Position numbers and translations under genes: made by a program. A DNA stretch of 64,000 nucleotides from Coenobita brevimanus (lineage: Eukaryota > Arthropoda > Malacostraca > Decapoda > Coenobitidae): positions 26,080,653 to 26,144,652 of the forward strand of contig CM064690.1 in the NCBI GenBank assembly GCA_032717465.1, read 5' to 3'. Below are positions 21,343 to 32,396 of the stretch, piece by piece. Position 1 is the stretch's first letter, and every line of letters starts with the position of its first letter. The notes under the pieces are model-generated. The model was given only the letters and a program-made list of their open reading frames with translations, was not told the origin of the DNA and did no database searches.

Positions 21343-21510
21343 ACTGAACTAGTAGTAGTAGTAGTTGTAGTAGTAGTAGTAGTAGTAGTTGTAGTAGTAG
21401 CAGCAGCAGTAATAGTAGCAGCAGTAGTAGTAGTAGATGAACAATAACAGCAACAAGTAGTAGTAGTAGTAGTAGTGGTGGTGGTGGTGGTGGTGGTGGT
21501 GGTGGTGGTG

Positions 21511-21571
<61 letters not shown>

Positions 21572-21650
21572 CTGTTGTTGTTGTTGTTGTTGTTGTAATT
21601 GTGGTTGTAGAGTAGTTGTTGTAGATTTAGTTGTTGTTGCTGTTTTTTTT
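21343..21650. repeat. (TAG)n-(TGG)n-(TAG)n-(TTG)n compound microsatellite
   Basis: TAG triplets 21350-21475, TGG 21474-21521, TAG 21520-21570, then TTG to about 21650. The 135-codon minus frame is poly-Tyr/His/Asn/Gln and is an artefact. Confidence 0.9.
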
Positions 21651-21654
21651 TATA

Positions 21655-21832
21655 GTCGCACGTACTGAAATGTGAACTCAATAAACCGCAGGCTAAAGTT
21701 GCCCTTCTCCTGTACCTCACCTTCCTCCTTTTGGGTGACAGGGAGTTCAGGGACATTTGTATAACCGGGCAGTCGAGCCACCCGGGTATATCAGTGTCAC
21801 GACATGAAGGCGTCCCTCTCCAGCACCGTTGC
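21655..21832 (-). mobile_element. GGCGTCCCTCTCCAGC family repeat, copy 2
   Basis: Full-looking copy. On the minus strand it starts GCTGGAGAGGGACGCCTTCA, contains CAAATGTCCCTGAACTCC, and ends with CACATTTCAGTACGTGCG and an A run (T-run at 21642-21651). The A tail suggests a retroposed element, perhaps a SINE, though polymerase III boxes are not evident. Confidence 0.6.
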
Positions 21833-21894
21833 AGAAAGAAAAAAAAAAAAAAGGTGAATATACAAATGATTCAGTACTCAACCCCTCCCCCTCG

Positions 21895-21965
21895 AAATGA
21901 TGATGATGATATGATGATGATAATAATAATAATAATAATAATAAGTAATAATAATAATAATAAAC
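21895..21965. repeat. (GAT)n-(AAT)n microsatellite
   Basis: GATGATGATATGATGATGA then about 15 AAT triplets with a one-base phase break. Confidence 0.9.
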
Positions 21966-21979
21966 TGACAGAATTTAAC

Positions 21980-22150
21980 CCTCTAATGATGGAGACAACT
22001 CGTGTGTTACCGCTCAACCCAGACGATTCGGATGTACTACGTGAGTCACAGAAGCCGCAGTATTAAGTCCATCACCATTAACCCTCTCACGATAGAGAAA
22101 GCTCTAGGTCTCCTCCAGCCAGCACTAGACGATTTTATTCAGCTGGGAGT
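21980..22150. mobile_element. Degraded TTAACCCTC MITE ends
   Basis: TTTAACCCTCTAATGATGGA at about 21974 and ATTAACCCTCTCACGATAGA at about 22078, the latter followed by TAGACGATTTTATTCAGCTG at 22126-22145. The second resembles the reverse complement of 30180-30268. Confidence 0.5.
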
Positions 22151-22376
22151 GTCACAGAAGCCTGAGAATTAATGACGTAAAAAAAGAAAGAACACAAGGC
22201 TGAATGCAAAATACGGAGGGGAAAAAATACATATACGAGTCGAAGAAATAAAAGACCTCGATGACTAAGAATGGTGCTTGAGAGAAATGTTCGGGTCATC
22301 CTGTTAATTACTCTCTCTCTCTCTCTCATACACAACGCCAACTTCCCTATCTATGTAAATTTCGGCGTAATATTTC

Positions 22377-22407
<31 letters not shown>

Positions 22408-22876
22408 CCAAACTCGCTGTTACTCACATCGGTACGAAAAATACCAAATGGTTTTCCCAGCAAAGTAATTTTTCATGCCAAGTTTCTTCCACATCTATCA
22501 TATTTAAGTCGGAATTATTCACTCATTCTTATTACTGGGATTTATGCTTACCATTAAGAACTTATTTCATGTTTATATCTTCAAAATAGTCGAAGAATTA
22601 GCTGGAAATGTGACCTTGTATTACTTTTAAACATTGTAAGATTTTGAAACCTATCTCAATCACCGTAACTGGCATGAATTCCGTGTAAACAAAGAAAATA
22701 CAGAACAAAGAAATAAAGAAAAAAAAGGAGAGGAGCAAAGAGAAACACGGAAATGAGGACAAAACATAAATGGACGGTCTTGCTCTGCGCCTTAATGTCT
22801 CTTGTTGCTCTCCCATATCAAAGAACAACTGCAACGCTTCATAATGATAGACGCAGTAACCAGCCGAAAAAAAAAA
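22151..22876. other. Non-coding, short (CT)n at 22312 and (AC)n at 22378-22404
   Basis: Otherwise AT-rich without recognisable family or coding signal. Confidence 0.5.
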
Positions 22877-22881
22877 AATGC

Positions 22882-22914
<33 letters not shown>
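22877..22914. repeat. (GA)n microsatellite
   Basis: About 15 GA repeats after an A run. Confidence 0.9.
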
Positions 22915-22916
<2 letters not shown>

Positions 22917-23845
22917 CAGGGAGTCTGCGGGGTTCGTTGTGGTGTGTCATTTCCTAGATGCAGAGAAAGACACAAAGGGTTAGTATAAGTATAGAGTGCC
23001 CCATCGAACAGGCAGCGAATTTTTTTTATCATGTCATCAAACGTAATATTAAACCCATATATATTAATATCAAAGCCTCTCCCACTCCTACCCTCTCCAT
23101 CCCCTGAACTCCGTCACCCTCTTACCATCCTCCTCTCTCCGCTTACACCCCCCACCTCCCTCCCCCTTAGTGTACTTCCCCCTCCCCTCCTCCCTCTTCG
23201 CCTCCCCAAGATTTTTTTTTTTTTTTATGCGAGGAAGAAGGAACCAAAGGCCATGAGCCCGCAACAACAGTTCCCTCCAAGAGAAAAACAAAATACAACA
23301 GAGAGCCAAATTCAAGATCTACTCATGAATCCTCGGAACCCTGAGTCGGTTTCCTTGGGTTCACACACACATAGGTGGAATGGACTGATGAGAGTTCTGA
23401 GGTGTCCTACAAGTTCAACTCAAAAATCATTATATTTAAGTAGTGTGCTATATAGAAGTGGACGTATTCAGTAGCAGATTCAGAAGACATGTACTTTTCC
23501 AGTCGATTTTACAAGGTTAGTACTGGATCACTGTTTATTACGTTGGAAGACAATTTTCTTCATACATTTATAACTAACGTGAAGAAATGCTCAACTTCAT
23601 GGAGTGGAATTGCTTACCAACACCTTTATAACCATTACCTCAATGCATAACTCGACCGATCTACTGATATACGTTTTTCGACAGCCATATTATAATGTCC
23701 TTTAATATTGCAAACGAAATGAACACTCGAGATTTGTTGTTAAAAGTTGAAAATATTGACGCTGTTAATTTTCAAAATATTGGCACAAATCAATTTCCAG
23801 CAAGAAAAAATCATGTAAAAACAACTGACAAAAATTACTACAAAT
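22915..23845. other. Non-coding, pyrimidine-rich at 23080-23210
   Basis: A CCTCCCCTCC-type tract ends in a T run at 23214-23226, followed by unique-looking AT-rich sequence. The 147-codon frame across the tract shows no domain. Confidence 0.45.
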
Positions 23846-23866
23846 GCTGAACAATGACTCGATCTG

Positions 23867-23899
<33 letters not shown>

Positions 23900-25440
23900 G
23901 TCACCCCTTGCGTACGGTACGCTGAAATATTATCTACGTATAATTGTTTTAATGTATTACTTGGCTGCACTCCCAAAACCTTTCTATACTTTATTAATTT
24001 GTACCAATGTTTTCTTGTGGTCTGTATCAATCAATTTACCTGTCTATCTGGGGGCCGTATTTATAAACTTTCCTCGTTTGTGTGCAAGATTGCCTTGTAT
24101 TTTTTCCTTGTCTCCTACGCTTCTCATAAAGCAACGTAGGATTGGATGATGGATGGATGGACGTTCAGCACCCCCCCCCCCTGCCATACTTCAGAAGCAA
24201 ACTAAAATGAAGGGTAAAGGGTGAAATGCAACCGAACAAAGAATATATGACATTAATTCACTGCTATGGCGACAGGTTGATGGACAATAATTGGTCAGGC
24301 TCTGTTAAGCATCTCCCGTAGGCTCACTGGCTAGCCCCGACTTCCTGTTTAGATCATACATCGGCTTTTGATTTCCCAATGCTATTTTCAAAGATTAGTT
24401 TCTCTCCCTCCCTTTGCCTATATGCATTTAATTGGTCGGCTGCGATAACCACGGAAGAGACAGGTTAGTTAATCTTGAATCCACAGAACATAAACTCATT
24501 CATGCGAGACAGCTACAAAATTTAAACGTACTTAGGCTACCACGTAAATCGGGGACGCGGCATAACATTTACGGCGCTGTCTATACATTCAAATATTAAT
24601 TAACTACTTCCACAACATCCAGGGGTATTCAGCAGGTATGAGAAACACAAAGTACATAAATAATCGCACTAATACCTTTCAAAGCGACGAAATTATGTCA
24701 GACGAGCACAGTGTCACAGTACCGGGCACTAGACATTGTAACAAATAAACAAACGAGTCTCTCAAGTGTTTGATATCGTCCTCCGAGGTAATTTTCTTAT
24801 ATTTACTTAATCTACACAACAGTGAAATGTGGGAAAAGCATACATTTTAGTCATTAGGGCTAATTTCGTTTAAACTTCAGTTTTCGTCGAATAATGTTGC
24901 TTAAAGAAGTTATAAATAAATGTTTTCTAAAAGATTCTCAGGTTAGTGAGAATTAGGTTTCCTTCTCATGTGTCCAGCTGACTTATTCCCACGGCTTTCA
25001 TTTGCACTCGCCTGTATGTACTCGGAATTTCATTATTCTTTCCTCTTTTCTTTTCTTTTTCCTTCCCGTCGTTAGGTCTAGAGTATTCTCATACCTCCTC
25101 AAGCCAAGGATGCTTTTTTTTGTTTTATTCTTAGTACCTCCAGACGAATAAGTTCAGCTTAAGGGAGATTCCCGAACGGGAGACGCAAGACAATTTGGAG
25201 AGGCCTTCCGCAGGTCTTCATCATGATACTACGCATGCGCGGAAACCTACCTGGAGGGTGGGGGGTTGGGGGGACGAAAACCTGGGGGAACTTTGCTTAC
25301 TCAGACCCCCCCCCAACACACACACACCCATCGCATATATTTCACGTCGCGCCGTCCATATTTGCTCATTTCTAGGAAAAGCTGAATTTGAACATTTTTG
25401 AAGTAACTAGTGTTTTAGCACCTGCGCATTTTAGAGACGG
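23846..25440 (+). repeat. ~1.5-kb unclassified dispersed repeat, copy A
   Basis: Colinear in reverse complement with 37205-38790. Shared blocks include TTGGCTGCACTCCCAAAACC, CACTGCTATGGCGACAGGTT, GGCTCACTGGCTAGCCCCGA, ACGTAAATCGGGGACGCGGC, CTCCAGACGAATAAGTTCAG and CGCATGCGCGGAAACCTACC. By eye the copies are roughly 80-90% identical with many small indels; copy A has a 30-bp A run at 23867-23897 and a C run at 24171. There is no open frame, so it may be a non-autonomous DNA element, a solo LTR or LINE untranslated sequence. Class is unknown. Confidence 0.85.
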
Positions 25441-25494
25441 GGGCTCCGGCAGTGAGCTTCAGTATATGAGGAGTTACATATTACCACAAGTACA

Positions 25495-25709
25495 GTTTTT
25501 TCTCCTTAACCTGGCCCAGATATTCGTTCTTTTGTAGCTTATTTGGGGTAGTTCAGTGGCAAAAAAAAGACGATGCTACTGCTCTACGTCCTTTCCATGG
25601 CACTGCTTCGTGACCAGCACCTTACTCTGATATTAATCTTTTGTTACAACTCAGTATTCAAGATGGAGAGATGGCAATATTAGGCTAAGTCAGAGTGAAA
25701 AGAGTATAG
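25495..25709. mobile_element. 225-bp TA-type MITE, copy 3 (inverted)
   Basis: Reverse orientation to copies 1 and 2: CTCCTTAACCTGGCCCAGAT at the left and GGCTAAGTCAGAGTGAAAAG then AGTATAG at the right, with internal GGCACTGCTTCGTGACCAGC. It abuts copy A of the 1.5-kb repeat. Confidence 0.78.
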
Positions 25710-25794
25710 ACATCCCAAAACTGAAAAAAACAAAACAAAAAACAAAGGCAGGGAGACAGAAAAAGCATAATGGTCCAAATTGTGCAGAATTGGA

Positions 25795-25965
25795 TAGTCC
25801 GGGATAGAAAGGGATAGTCTGAGTTAAAAAAAAAGGATAGTATGGGATAGAAAGGGATAGTCTGAGTTAAAAAAGGATAGTATGGGATAGAAAGGGATAG
25901 TATGGGATAGAAAGGGATAGTATGGGATAGAAAGGGATAGTATGGGGTAAAATGGGTTACTTTGA
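25795..25965. repeat. ~20-bp array GGGATAGTATGGGATAGAAA
   Basis: About eight units, some with the GGATAGTCTGAGTTAAAAAA variant. Confidence 0.88.
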
Positions 25966-26790
25966 GGCAGAATGGTAAATTGTAGAGCAGGATAGTCTGA
26001 AATAGTAAGAGCCCGTGACAGGGGGATAAGATGGGATAGGCTGGAACAACTGAGGATAGTAAAGGATAGAGTAGATGAGGATAGTAAGGGATAGAGTAGA
26101 TGAGGATAGTAAGGGATAGGGTAGATGAGGATAGTAAGGGAAAGGATAGCTGACGATAGTGTGGGTCAGAGTAGGTGAAGGTAGTAAGGGATAGAGCATA
26201 CGAGAATAGTGTGGATTGGATAGTGGGATAGGTGAAGGTAATGGAATAGTGTAGTGTAGGATAGTTTTGTGTGGGATGCATAGTATAGCAGGTGTGGGTG
26301 AGAGGATAGAGTAGTTGTGAATAGGACTGTGAGGTGGATAGTAGGATAGTGTGGGAAGGACAGTAGGATAGTGTGGGAAGGATAGCAGGATAGTGTGGAT
26401 AGGATAGTAGGATAGGTGTGGGTAGGATAGTAGAATAGGTGTGGATAGGATAGTAGGATAGTGTGGATAGGATAGTAGGATAGTGTGGATAGGATAGTAG
26501 GATAGCGTGGATAAGATAGTAGGATAGGTGTGGGAAGGATAATAGGACAGTGTGGGAAGGATAGTAGGATAGGTGTGAGAAGGATAGTAGGATAGTGTGG
26601 ATAGGATAGTAAGATAGTGTGGATAGGACAGTAGGATAGTGTGGATAGGACAGTAGGATAGGCGTGGGTAGGATAGTAGGATAGATGTGGGTAGGATGGT
26701 AGAATAGGTGTGGATAGGATAGTAGGATAGGTGTGAGGAGGATAGTAGGATAGTGTGGATGGGATACAAGGATAGGTGTGGGTAATGGTG
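25966..26790. repeat. GATAG-rich minisatellite
   Basis: Roughly 35 units of GATAGTAGGATAGTGTGGAT type (20-24 bp), preceded by GAGGATAGTAAGGGATAGAG units at 26040-26200. The density of GATA on one strand is very high. The 402- and 270-codon minus frames (Tyr/Pro/Ile/Leu/Ser repeats) are artefacts. Confidence 0.9.
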
Positions 26791-26924
26791 GGGAGGTGAT
26801 TAAGGTGGATAGGATGGGGTTTTCAATTTGTCGGGGTGATGGATAGTGGGGGCAATTACTGTGTTTACCCCTCCCCCCCTCCACACCACGCACACACTCT
26901 TATACGCACACACACATATACGCA

Positions 26925-26970
26925 CAGAGAGAGAGAGAGAGAGAGAGACGCACATACGCAGCACCAGCAG

Positions 26971-27030
<60 letters not shown>
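26925..27030. repeat. (GA)n and (AC)n microsatellites
   Basis: About 11 GA repeats at 26926-26948 and about 28 AC repeats at 26972-27028. Confidence 0.9.
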
Positions 27031-27059
27031 TACTGGCACATACATACACAGATTCATTT

Positions 27060-27795
27060 ACATCTTTACAAATTAACACATCACCCACCACACCACCACA
27101 TTCACCACACCATCCCTCCACCACACTACAACATTCCCACACCACCACAGTATTAACGCCACAACATGCACCACAATATTTCACATCACTATACCACCAC
27201 ATTCAGCACACAACAAGATTTATCATACCACAACACTATTTCCACCACCACATTCACAACACCACATCACTCACACCACAACATTCATCACACCACAACA
27301 CTATATTTACACCACCACATTCACCACACCACATCACTCACACCACACCACATCACTCACACCACAACATTCATCACACCACAACACTATATTTCCACCA
27401 CCACATTCACCACACCACATCACTCACACCACAACATTCATCACACCACAACACTATATTTACACCACAACATTCACCACACCACATCACTCACACTACA
27501 ACATTCACCACACCACATCACTCACACCACAACATTCATCACACCACAATACTATATTTCCACCACCACATTCACCACACCACATCACTCACACCACAAC
27601 ATTCATCACACCACAACATTCATCACACCACAACACTATATTTACACCACAACATTCACCACACCACATCACTCACACTACAACATTCACCACACCACAT
27701 CACTCACACCACAACATTCATCATACCACAACTTTATATTTCCACCACCACATTCACCACACCACATCACTCACACCACATTTCACACCACAGCT
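27060..27795. repeat. CACCACA minisatellite with ~80-90-bp higher-order units
   Basis: Subunits ATTCACCACACCACATCACT, CACACCACAACATTCATCAC and ACCACAACACTATATTTCCA follow each other in the same order about six times at 27230-27760, so the array repeats at two levels. The 355-codon plus frame is a Thr/His/Ile repeat translation. Confidence 0.88.
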
Positions 27796-28229
27796 TTCAG
27801 CATTTTCTCTCTCTTCATGACACAAGTAATCTTTCTCTCGTTTTCTTTTTCTTTTTCGTACCCTCATCATTTTCCTTTCAAAATTTCTCATTATTTCATC
27901 TTTTTAATATTTTTCTTACAATATTTTTTCATATTCTCCTTTTCCCTTTTTTTTTACAACTTCAGTCTGAGGATTTTTGAAATAATTACAGTTCCCAAAT
28001 TCAGCTCTAAGTATATATATGTGTCAAATTATATGGATAAGATACGCCTTTCATTCACTTTTTTCGCATGGCTGGACCTGTCTCAAGCTAAATTAAATAA
28101 TCCATCGAAAATGTGGATAAAATATACAACAGGGCATTGTAGTGAAGTGGCTAACCCCTTCAGTTCATTATCCAGCCGGAGGGACAGGTGGGTGGGGAGA
28201 GAGCACCTTCTGTCCTATCCTTTTCTTCT
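27796..28229. other. AT-rich non-coding with a possible MITE edge near 28160
   Basis: GTGAAGTGGCTAACCCCTTC then AGTTCATTATCCAGC at about 28142-28176 resembles the CCCCTTCAG MITE ends. Nothing else. Confidence 0.4.
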
Positions 28230-29740
28230 CTAACTTTTAACCTGCAAGACCCAATAGTTCCCTGTGGTCTTTGTATCTTTCATTTTCCTCCGCTTTCTTC
28301 GATATCCTCTCTTACCTTTCCCTTAGTGTTTCTCTGTCCTCTTCCCCCTGCCCACTCTCTTTCTTTTCTCTCTTTTCCCTCTCCCTCTCCTTCCCCCTCC
28401 CCAGTCCTTTCTCTCCCTCTCAATTCTTCCTTTGCCCTTCCTCCTTCAGTACATTACTATCAGATCACCCTTAACCCTTTATCATAAGCTCTATCTTTTT
28501 CTCCCTCTCCTTCTCTCCTCTCCCCGTCCCTTCTCTTTCCAGCCATAATCTCCCTTCTTTCTCTCCCTATCCCTCTCTTCATTTCCCTACACTCCCTCTC
28601 CCCTCCTCCCCACGCATCATCCCCTATACTCCCCCTCTCCTCCCTCTATTTTCCCCTCTTCCTTCCCCTCCCTTCTCCCCTGTACATAAAAATACCACAC
28701 GGCCCCTAAACCCTTTATCATTAACCCTACTCATCATTTTTCCCCTTCCCTTCTTATCTTTCCTCTCCCTTTCCTTCCCTCTCTTTCCGCTCTATTCCTA
28801 TCTTTTTCTTTCTTCTCTTCCTCTCCCTTCCATTCTTTTCCCTTCCCTTCCCTTCCTTTCCCTTCCTTTCCCTTCCCTTCCCCTCCTTCCCTTCCGTATG
28901 CACTCATCTATTCTTTGCCTTAACCCCCCTCACCTCTCCCCAGTTTACTTTCTGTTCCTTCCAACTCCTCTCTTCTTTTCCATTTCTTCCCCTTCCCTCC
29001 CTCTCTGTTCCCCTCTCCTCTCCCCTCTTCTCAGTATCTTCACATCAGACAAGCCAATACCCTTATCAATAATCCTTTTCCCTATTTTTACTTTCCTTCC
29101 CTCCCCTCTCCCTTTCCCTCCCCTCCCCTCTCCCTTCCCTTCTCTCTCCCCAGCAGTTTCCTTTTCAGTCTTTTCTCTCCTTTCTATTCGCTTCCTTTTC
29201 GCTCCCTTCCTTCCCTTACTTCCTTTCCCCTCCCTTCTTTTCTCCCCTGCCGCAAACGCAAGGCCGTCCGAATGCTCTCCCCTCTTCACCCCTCCCCTCT
29301 CCTCTCCACTCTCCTCTCCCCTCCTTTCCTCCCCTCTCCTCTCCCCAGATACACCCACACTTACACCAGACCACCATACCTCTTAATTATTGGCTTTGTT
29401 CTCCAACGCTTTTCCCTCCACATCTTTCTTCTTTGCTCTCCATTCCTTTTCCTCCCTCTCTTCTCTCCATTTCCTTCCCCTCTCCTCCCATACCCTCTCT
29501 TGTCCCCCATTTCCTTCCTCACTCCTCCCATCCCCCCTCTTCTCCCCATTCCCTCCCCTCTCCTCCCAGCCCCTCTCTTTTCCCCATTCCCTCCCATCTC
29601 CTCCCATTCCCCCTCTTCTACCCATTCCCTCTCCTATCCTCCTATCCCCTGTCTTCTCCTCATTTCCATTCCCTCTCTTCTCCCCATTCCCTCCCCTCTC
29701 CTCCCTTTCCTGACTCTCTTCTGCGTCACTTCAATCGTTC
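28230..29740. repeat. 1.5-kb polypyrimidine tract
   Basis: C/T-rich on plus throughout, with a CCCTTCCCTTCC core at 28835-28895 and a regular CCATTCCCTCCCCTCTCCTC repeat (about 30 bp) at 29450-29710. Frames up to 177 codons are Ser/Pro/Leu/Phe or their purine-strand shadows. Confidence 0.88.
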
Positions 29741-29794
29741 ACACACCACCATACCCATCATATACGACACACAAGTTTATATTAACCCGCCGAA

Positions 29795-29860
29795 ACCGAA
29801 AATAAATCGCTAAGGGAAGGGTGTTAGGGAATTTCCTTGACGACGAGAATACGGACCCCA
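29795..29860. mobile_element. AAATAAATCGC element, single arm
   Basis: AAAATAAATCGCTAAGGGAA then GGGTGTTAGGGAATTTCC and GACGAGAATACGGACCCC. The latter is the complement of GGACCGTATTCTCGTC at the left edge of the 42.0-kb copy. The other arm is absent. Confidence 0.6.
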
Positions 29861-29864
29861 GACT

Positions 29865-29893
29865 CCATTCCAGCTGAACAAAATCGTCTGGCA
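29865..29893. mobile_element. ACGATTTTATTCAGC motif, inverted copy
   Basis: CCAGCTGAACAAAATCGTCT then GG, between a half element and a MITE. Confidence 0.5.
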
Positions 29894-29896
29894 CAA

Positions 29897-30113
29897 CACT
29901 CTCTTCACTTTAACTTGGCCCAGATGTTCGTCTTTTGCAGGTAATTTCTCGTAGCTCACCGACACAAAGAGAGACAATGCTACGGCTCTACACGCTCCCC
30001 TTAGCACTTCTTCGTGACTAGTAGCATATTCTAGCGTTAATCTACTGTATCTAGCCAGCATTCAAGGTGGAGGGAAAGCAGTTTGAGGCCAAGTTAGTGC
30101 AGAAGGAGTATAG
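29897..30113. mobile_element. 225-bp TA-type MITE, copy 4 (inverted)
   Basis: CTTCACTTTAACTTGGCCCA at the left and GAGGCCAAGTTAGTGCAGAA then GGAGTATAG at the right; internal TAGCACTTCTTCGTGACTAG. Terminal inverted repeats are clear. An 83-codon minus frame through it is incidental. Confidence 0.8.
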
Positions 30114-30179
30114 ATAAAACAGAATACGGATGTTGACGAGGCGTGAGAGGAGTGATGGGGAGAGTATTTATAAGATTTA

Positions 30180-30268
30180 GGACTTTCTCTCAGCTGTTAT
30201 AAAATCGTCTGGCTTTAGATGGTATAGGGAACGACAGGTAGAGTTGTCCCGAACGTGAGGGGGTTAAC
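30180..30268. mobile_element. TTAACCCCCTC MITE (inverted)
   Basis: Motif GCTGTTATAAAATCGTCTGG at 30193-30212 followed 35 bp later by GTTGTCCCGAACGTGAGGGG then GTTAA. The left edge is not resolved. Confidence 0.55.
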
Positions 30269-30364
30269 TCGACTCGCCAGCCCTATTGTCAAAGGTAACC
30301 CGTGAAAAATTAGAGGGGGTTAAAGGCTAAAAGGGTGACTGGATTGACCCTTACTGCCCTTACC

Positions 30365-30396
<32 letters not shown>

Positions 30397-30446
30397 AGGG
30401 GGGAGGGGGGAAAATATTGAAGCACTAATTTTATCGGCCTCCTATG

Positions 30447-30480
<34 letters not shown>
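30365..30480. repeat. (GA)n then (CT)n
   Basis: About 13 GA repeats at 30366-30393 and about 14 CT repeats at 30450-30479, so the two tracts are complementary and could pair as a hairpin. Confidence 0.88.
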
Positions 30481-30481
<1 letters not shown>

Positions 30482-30778
30482 GAAACGAGGACACGCAACA
30501 CTTACCCCCTCCCCCTCTCCACCTCGGCCCCCCCCCTCTTACGTCTGGATTCGCCACCAAAATCATTTATCCCGTTAACTCTTCACTCCGAGGACGTAAA
30601 TTTAGCTACATAATTCCTCTATTTTTTTAAAGTCTATAATAAGTTTAATGGAATAATAAAAAAAAAAGAGTCAAGTAAAAATTATAATCTTGGTCTAAAT
30701 CAGTTAATTTTATCTGATTTGTAGATTTTTAAATATTTTTTTCATTTATTTTTTGTCAGATTTTTCAACACATTCACA

Positions 30779-30780
<2 letters not shown>

Positions 30781-30818
<38 letters not shown>

Positions 30819-30825
30819 CTCTCTA
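30781..30825. repeat. (CT)n microsatellite
   Basis: About 20 CT repeats with one CG interruption. Confidence 0.9.
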
Positions 30826-30879
30826 ATACTGTTTTTATCATCCATACTTCTACTCAGACCAGACCATATCAACATCTAT

Positions 30880-31305
30880 CACCCCCCCACCCTACCCTCC
30901 ACAACCTTACCTTCCCTCTCTACCCCCCACAACTCTACCTCCCCACCTTACCACCCACGATCCCACCCCCCACCCTACCCCCCACAACCCTACCTCCCCA
31001 CCCTACCACCCACAACCTTACCTCCCCACTCTACCCCGCACAACCCTACCCTACACCCTACCACCCTATCACCCCACTACCTTTCCACCCCCACCCTACC
31101 CCCCACAACCTTACCCCCACCCTACCCCCATCCCCCGCCACCTACGTTATCACACTATCTCCCTGCCACCTAGCCTTTACCCTCCCTGCCCCCCTATCCC
31201 CCTGGCTCTCCTCTCCCTGCCCCCCTATCCCCCTGCCTCTCCTCTCCCTGCCTCCCTATCCCCCTGCCTCTCCTCTCCCTGCCCCCCTATCCCCTGCCAC
31301 TAACT
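30880..31305. repeat. C-rich minisatellites: ACCCTACCCCCCACAACC and CCCCTATCCCCCTGCCTCTC
   Basis: First array, 30880-31130, with about nine units near 25-30 bp. Second array, 31175-31295, with four nearly identical units of 30-31 bp starting CTCTCCTCTCCCTGCC. The complement is G-rich with GGGGG runs that could form quadruplexes. Confidence 0.85.
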
Positions 31306-31469
31306 CAATAAAGGGAGGTGAATGGAGTGGCCGGGGTGGAGAAAGTTTCTGTCTGAGAAATATAATTACTGATGCCTCGGCTCCCTGTAGTGTAGTGCCC
31401 CTGCCTGAGAGAGAGAGAGAGAGTTATACTGGAATGAACTATGTTATAAGAGTGCATGGAGACCGAGTG

Positions 31470-31471
31470 AA

Positions 31472-31548
<77 letters not shown>

Positions 31549-31655
31549 GTAATAATAATAATAGTAGTAGCAGTATTAGTAGCAGTAATAGTAGTAGTAG
31601 TAATAGTAGTAGTAGTAGTAGTAGTAGTAAGAGTAAGAGTAGTAGTGGTAGTAGC

Positions 31656-31687
<32 letters not shown>

Positions 31688-31700
31688 CAACAATAAAGCA
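31470..31700. repeat. (AAT)n-(AGT)n-(AAT)n microsatellite
   Basis: About 75 triplets: AAT, then AGT/AGC, then AAT. Plus frame poly-Asn/Ser and minus frame poly-Leu are artefacts. Confidence 0.9.
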
Positions 31701-32004
31701 TACAGTAATATCAGAGTGCCAAGTAACAGCATATCATAAGGGGAACCATGATAATATTAATAGTAGAAATACACTACAACAACATTAACTCTTACCGTAA
31801 CATCAAAGTACAATTCTTAACCTTCCAGTGGGTATAGATTTAGTACATAACTGGAACGCACAGTATTGGTAACGTACGTGGTAATAGTCCATTCTGATTA
31901 GTAACGCGGTAACCTTAGAGTATTTGGTAACAGGGGGTAAAGCAGTAACATAAAGGGTATTACTAGAGTGAATGGTAGAGTGAATATCAATAAATCCTGG
32001 AGTA

Positions 32005-32280
32005 ATTTTATTTTGAGCAGGGCATTTGAGGTTGTTTGGCCATGTGGAGAGGATGGAGAGTGAGAGACTAACGAGGAGAGTTTATGTGAGCTTAGTGGTG
32101 GGAGGAGATGAAGGGGGAGGCCGAGCATGAGATGGAAGGATGGAGTGGAGAGGTATATGAGAGAGGGAGGTGTGAACTGGGGGAGAGCAACGTAATGGCA
32201 GGGGACAAGGCGACATGGAGGCGATTTGTTTGTGGCCACCCCTTGCGGGATTAAGGCGTCTGGCTATAGACAGGTAAAGA
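32005..32280 (+). pseudogene. RTE-like LINE, 3' end fragment
   Basis: Plus-strand copy of the element at 20341-20740: TTGAGGTTGTTTGGCCATGT (LRLFGHV), GGGGGAGGCCGAGCATGAG, GGCGACATGGAGGCGATTTG (ATWRRF) and the end GCGTCTGGCTATAGACAGG. It is interrupted by in-frame changes. The TAGA tail is reduced to AGATAGA near 32280. It lies tail to tail with the next copy. Confidence 0.78.
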
Positions 32281-32396
32281 GATAGATTTGGACAGTGATA
32301 TTTCGAAATAGTATACTTCTCTGCAAATTGCCAGACAAATGAATCAATATACAAAACCATATGATCCCCAAATTTAATTTAATATGGTTTCACTTT

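Noticed and set aside
25685..26893. 402-codon minus-strand open frame
   Set aside because: Translation of the GATAG array (repeats of YPTILSTLSYYP type). The reading frame is kept only by unit length.
27166..28233. 355-codon plus-strand open frame rich in Thr and His
   Set aside because: Translation of the CACCACA minisatellite running on into AT-rich sequence; no domain.
30366..30479. GA/CT pair as a rho-independent terminator-like hairpin
   Set aside because: It is two microsatellites of opposite phase; terminators of that kind do not apply to an animal genome.
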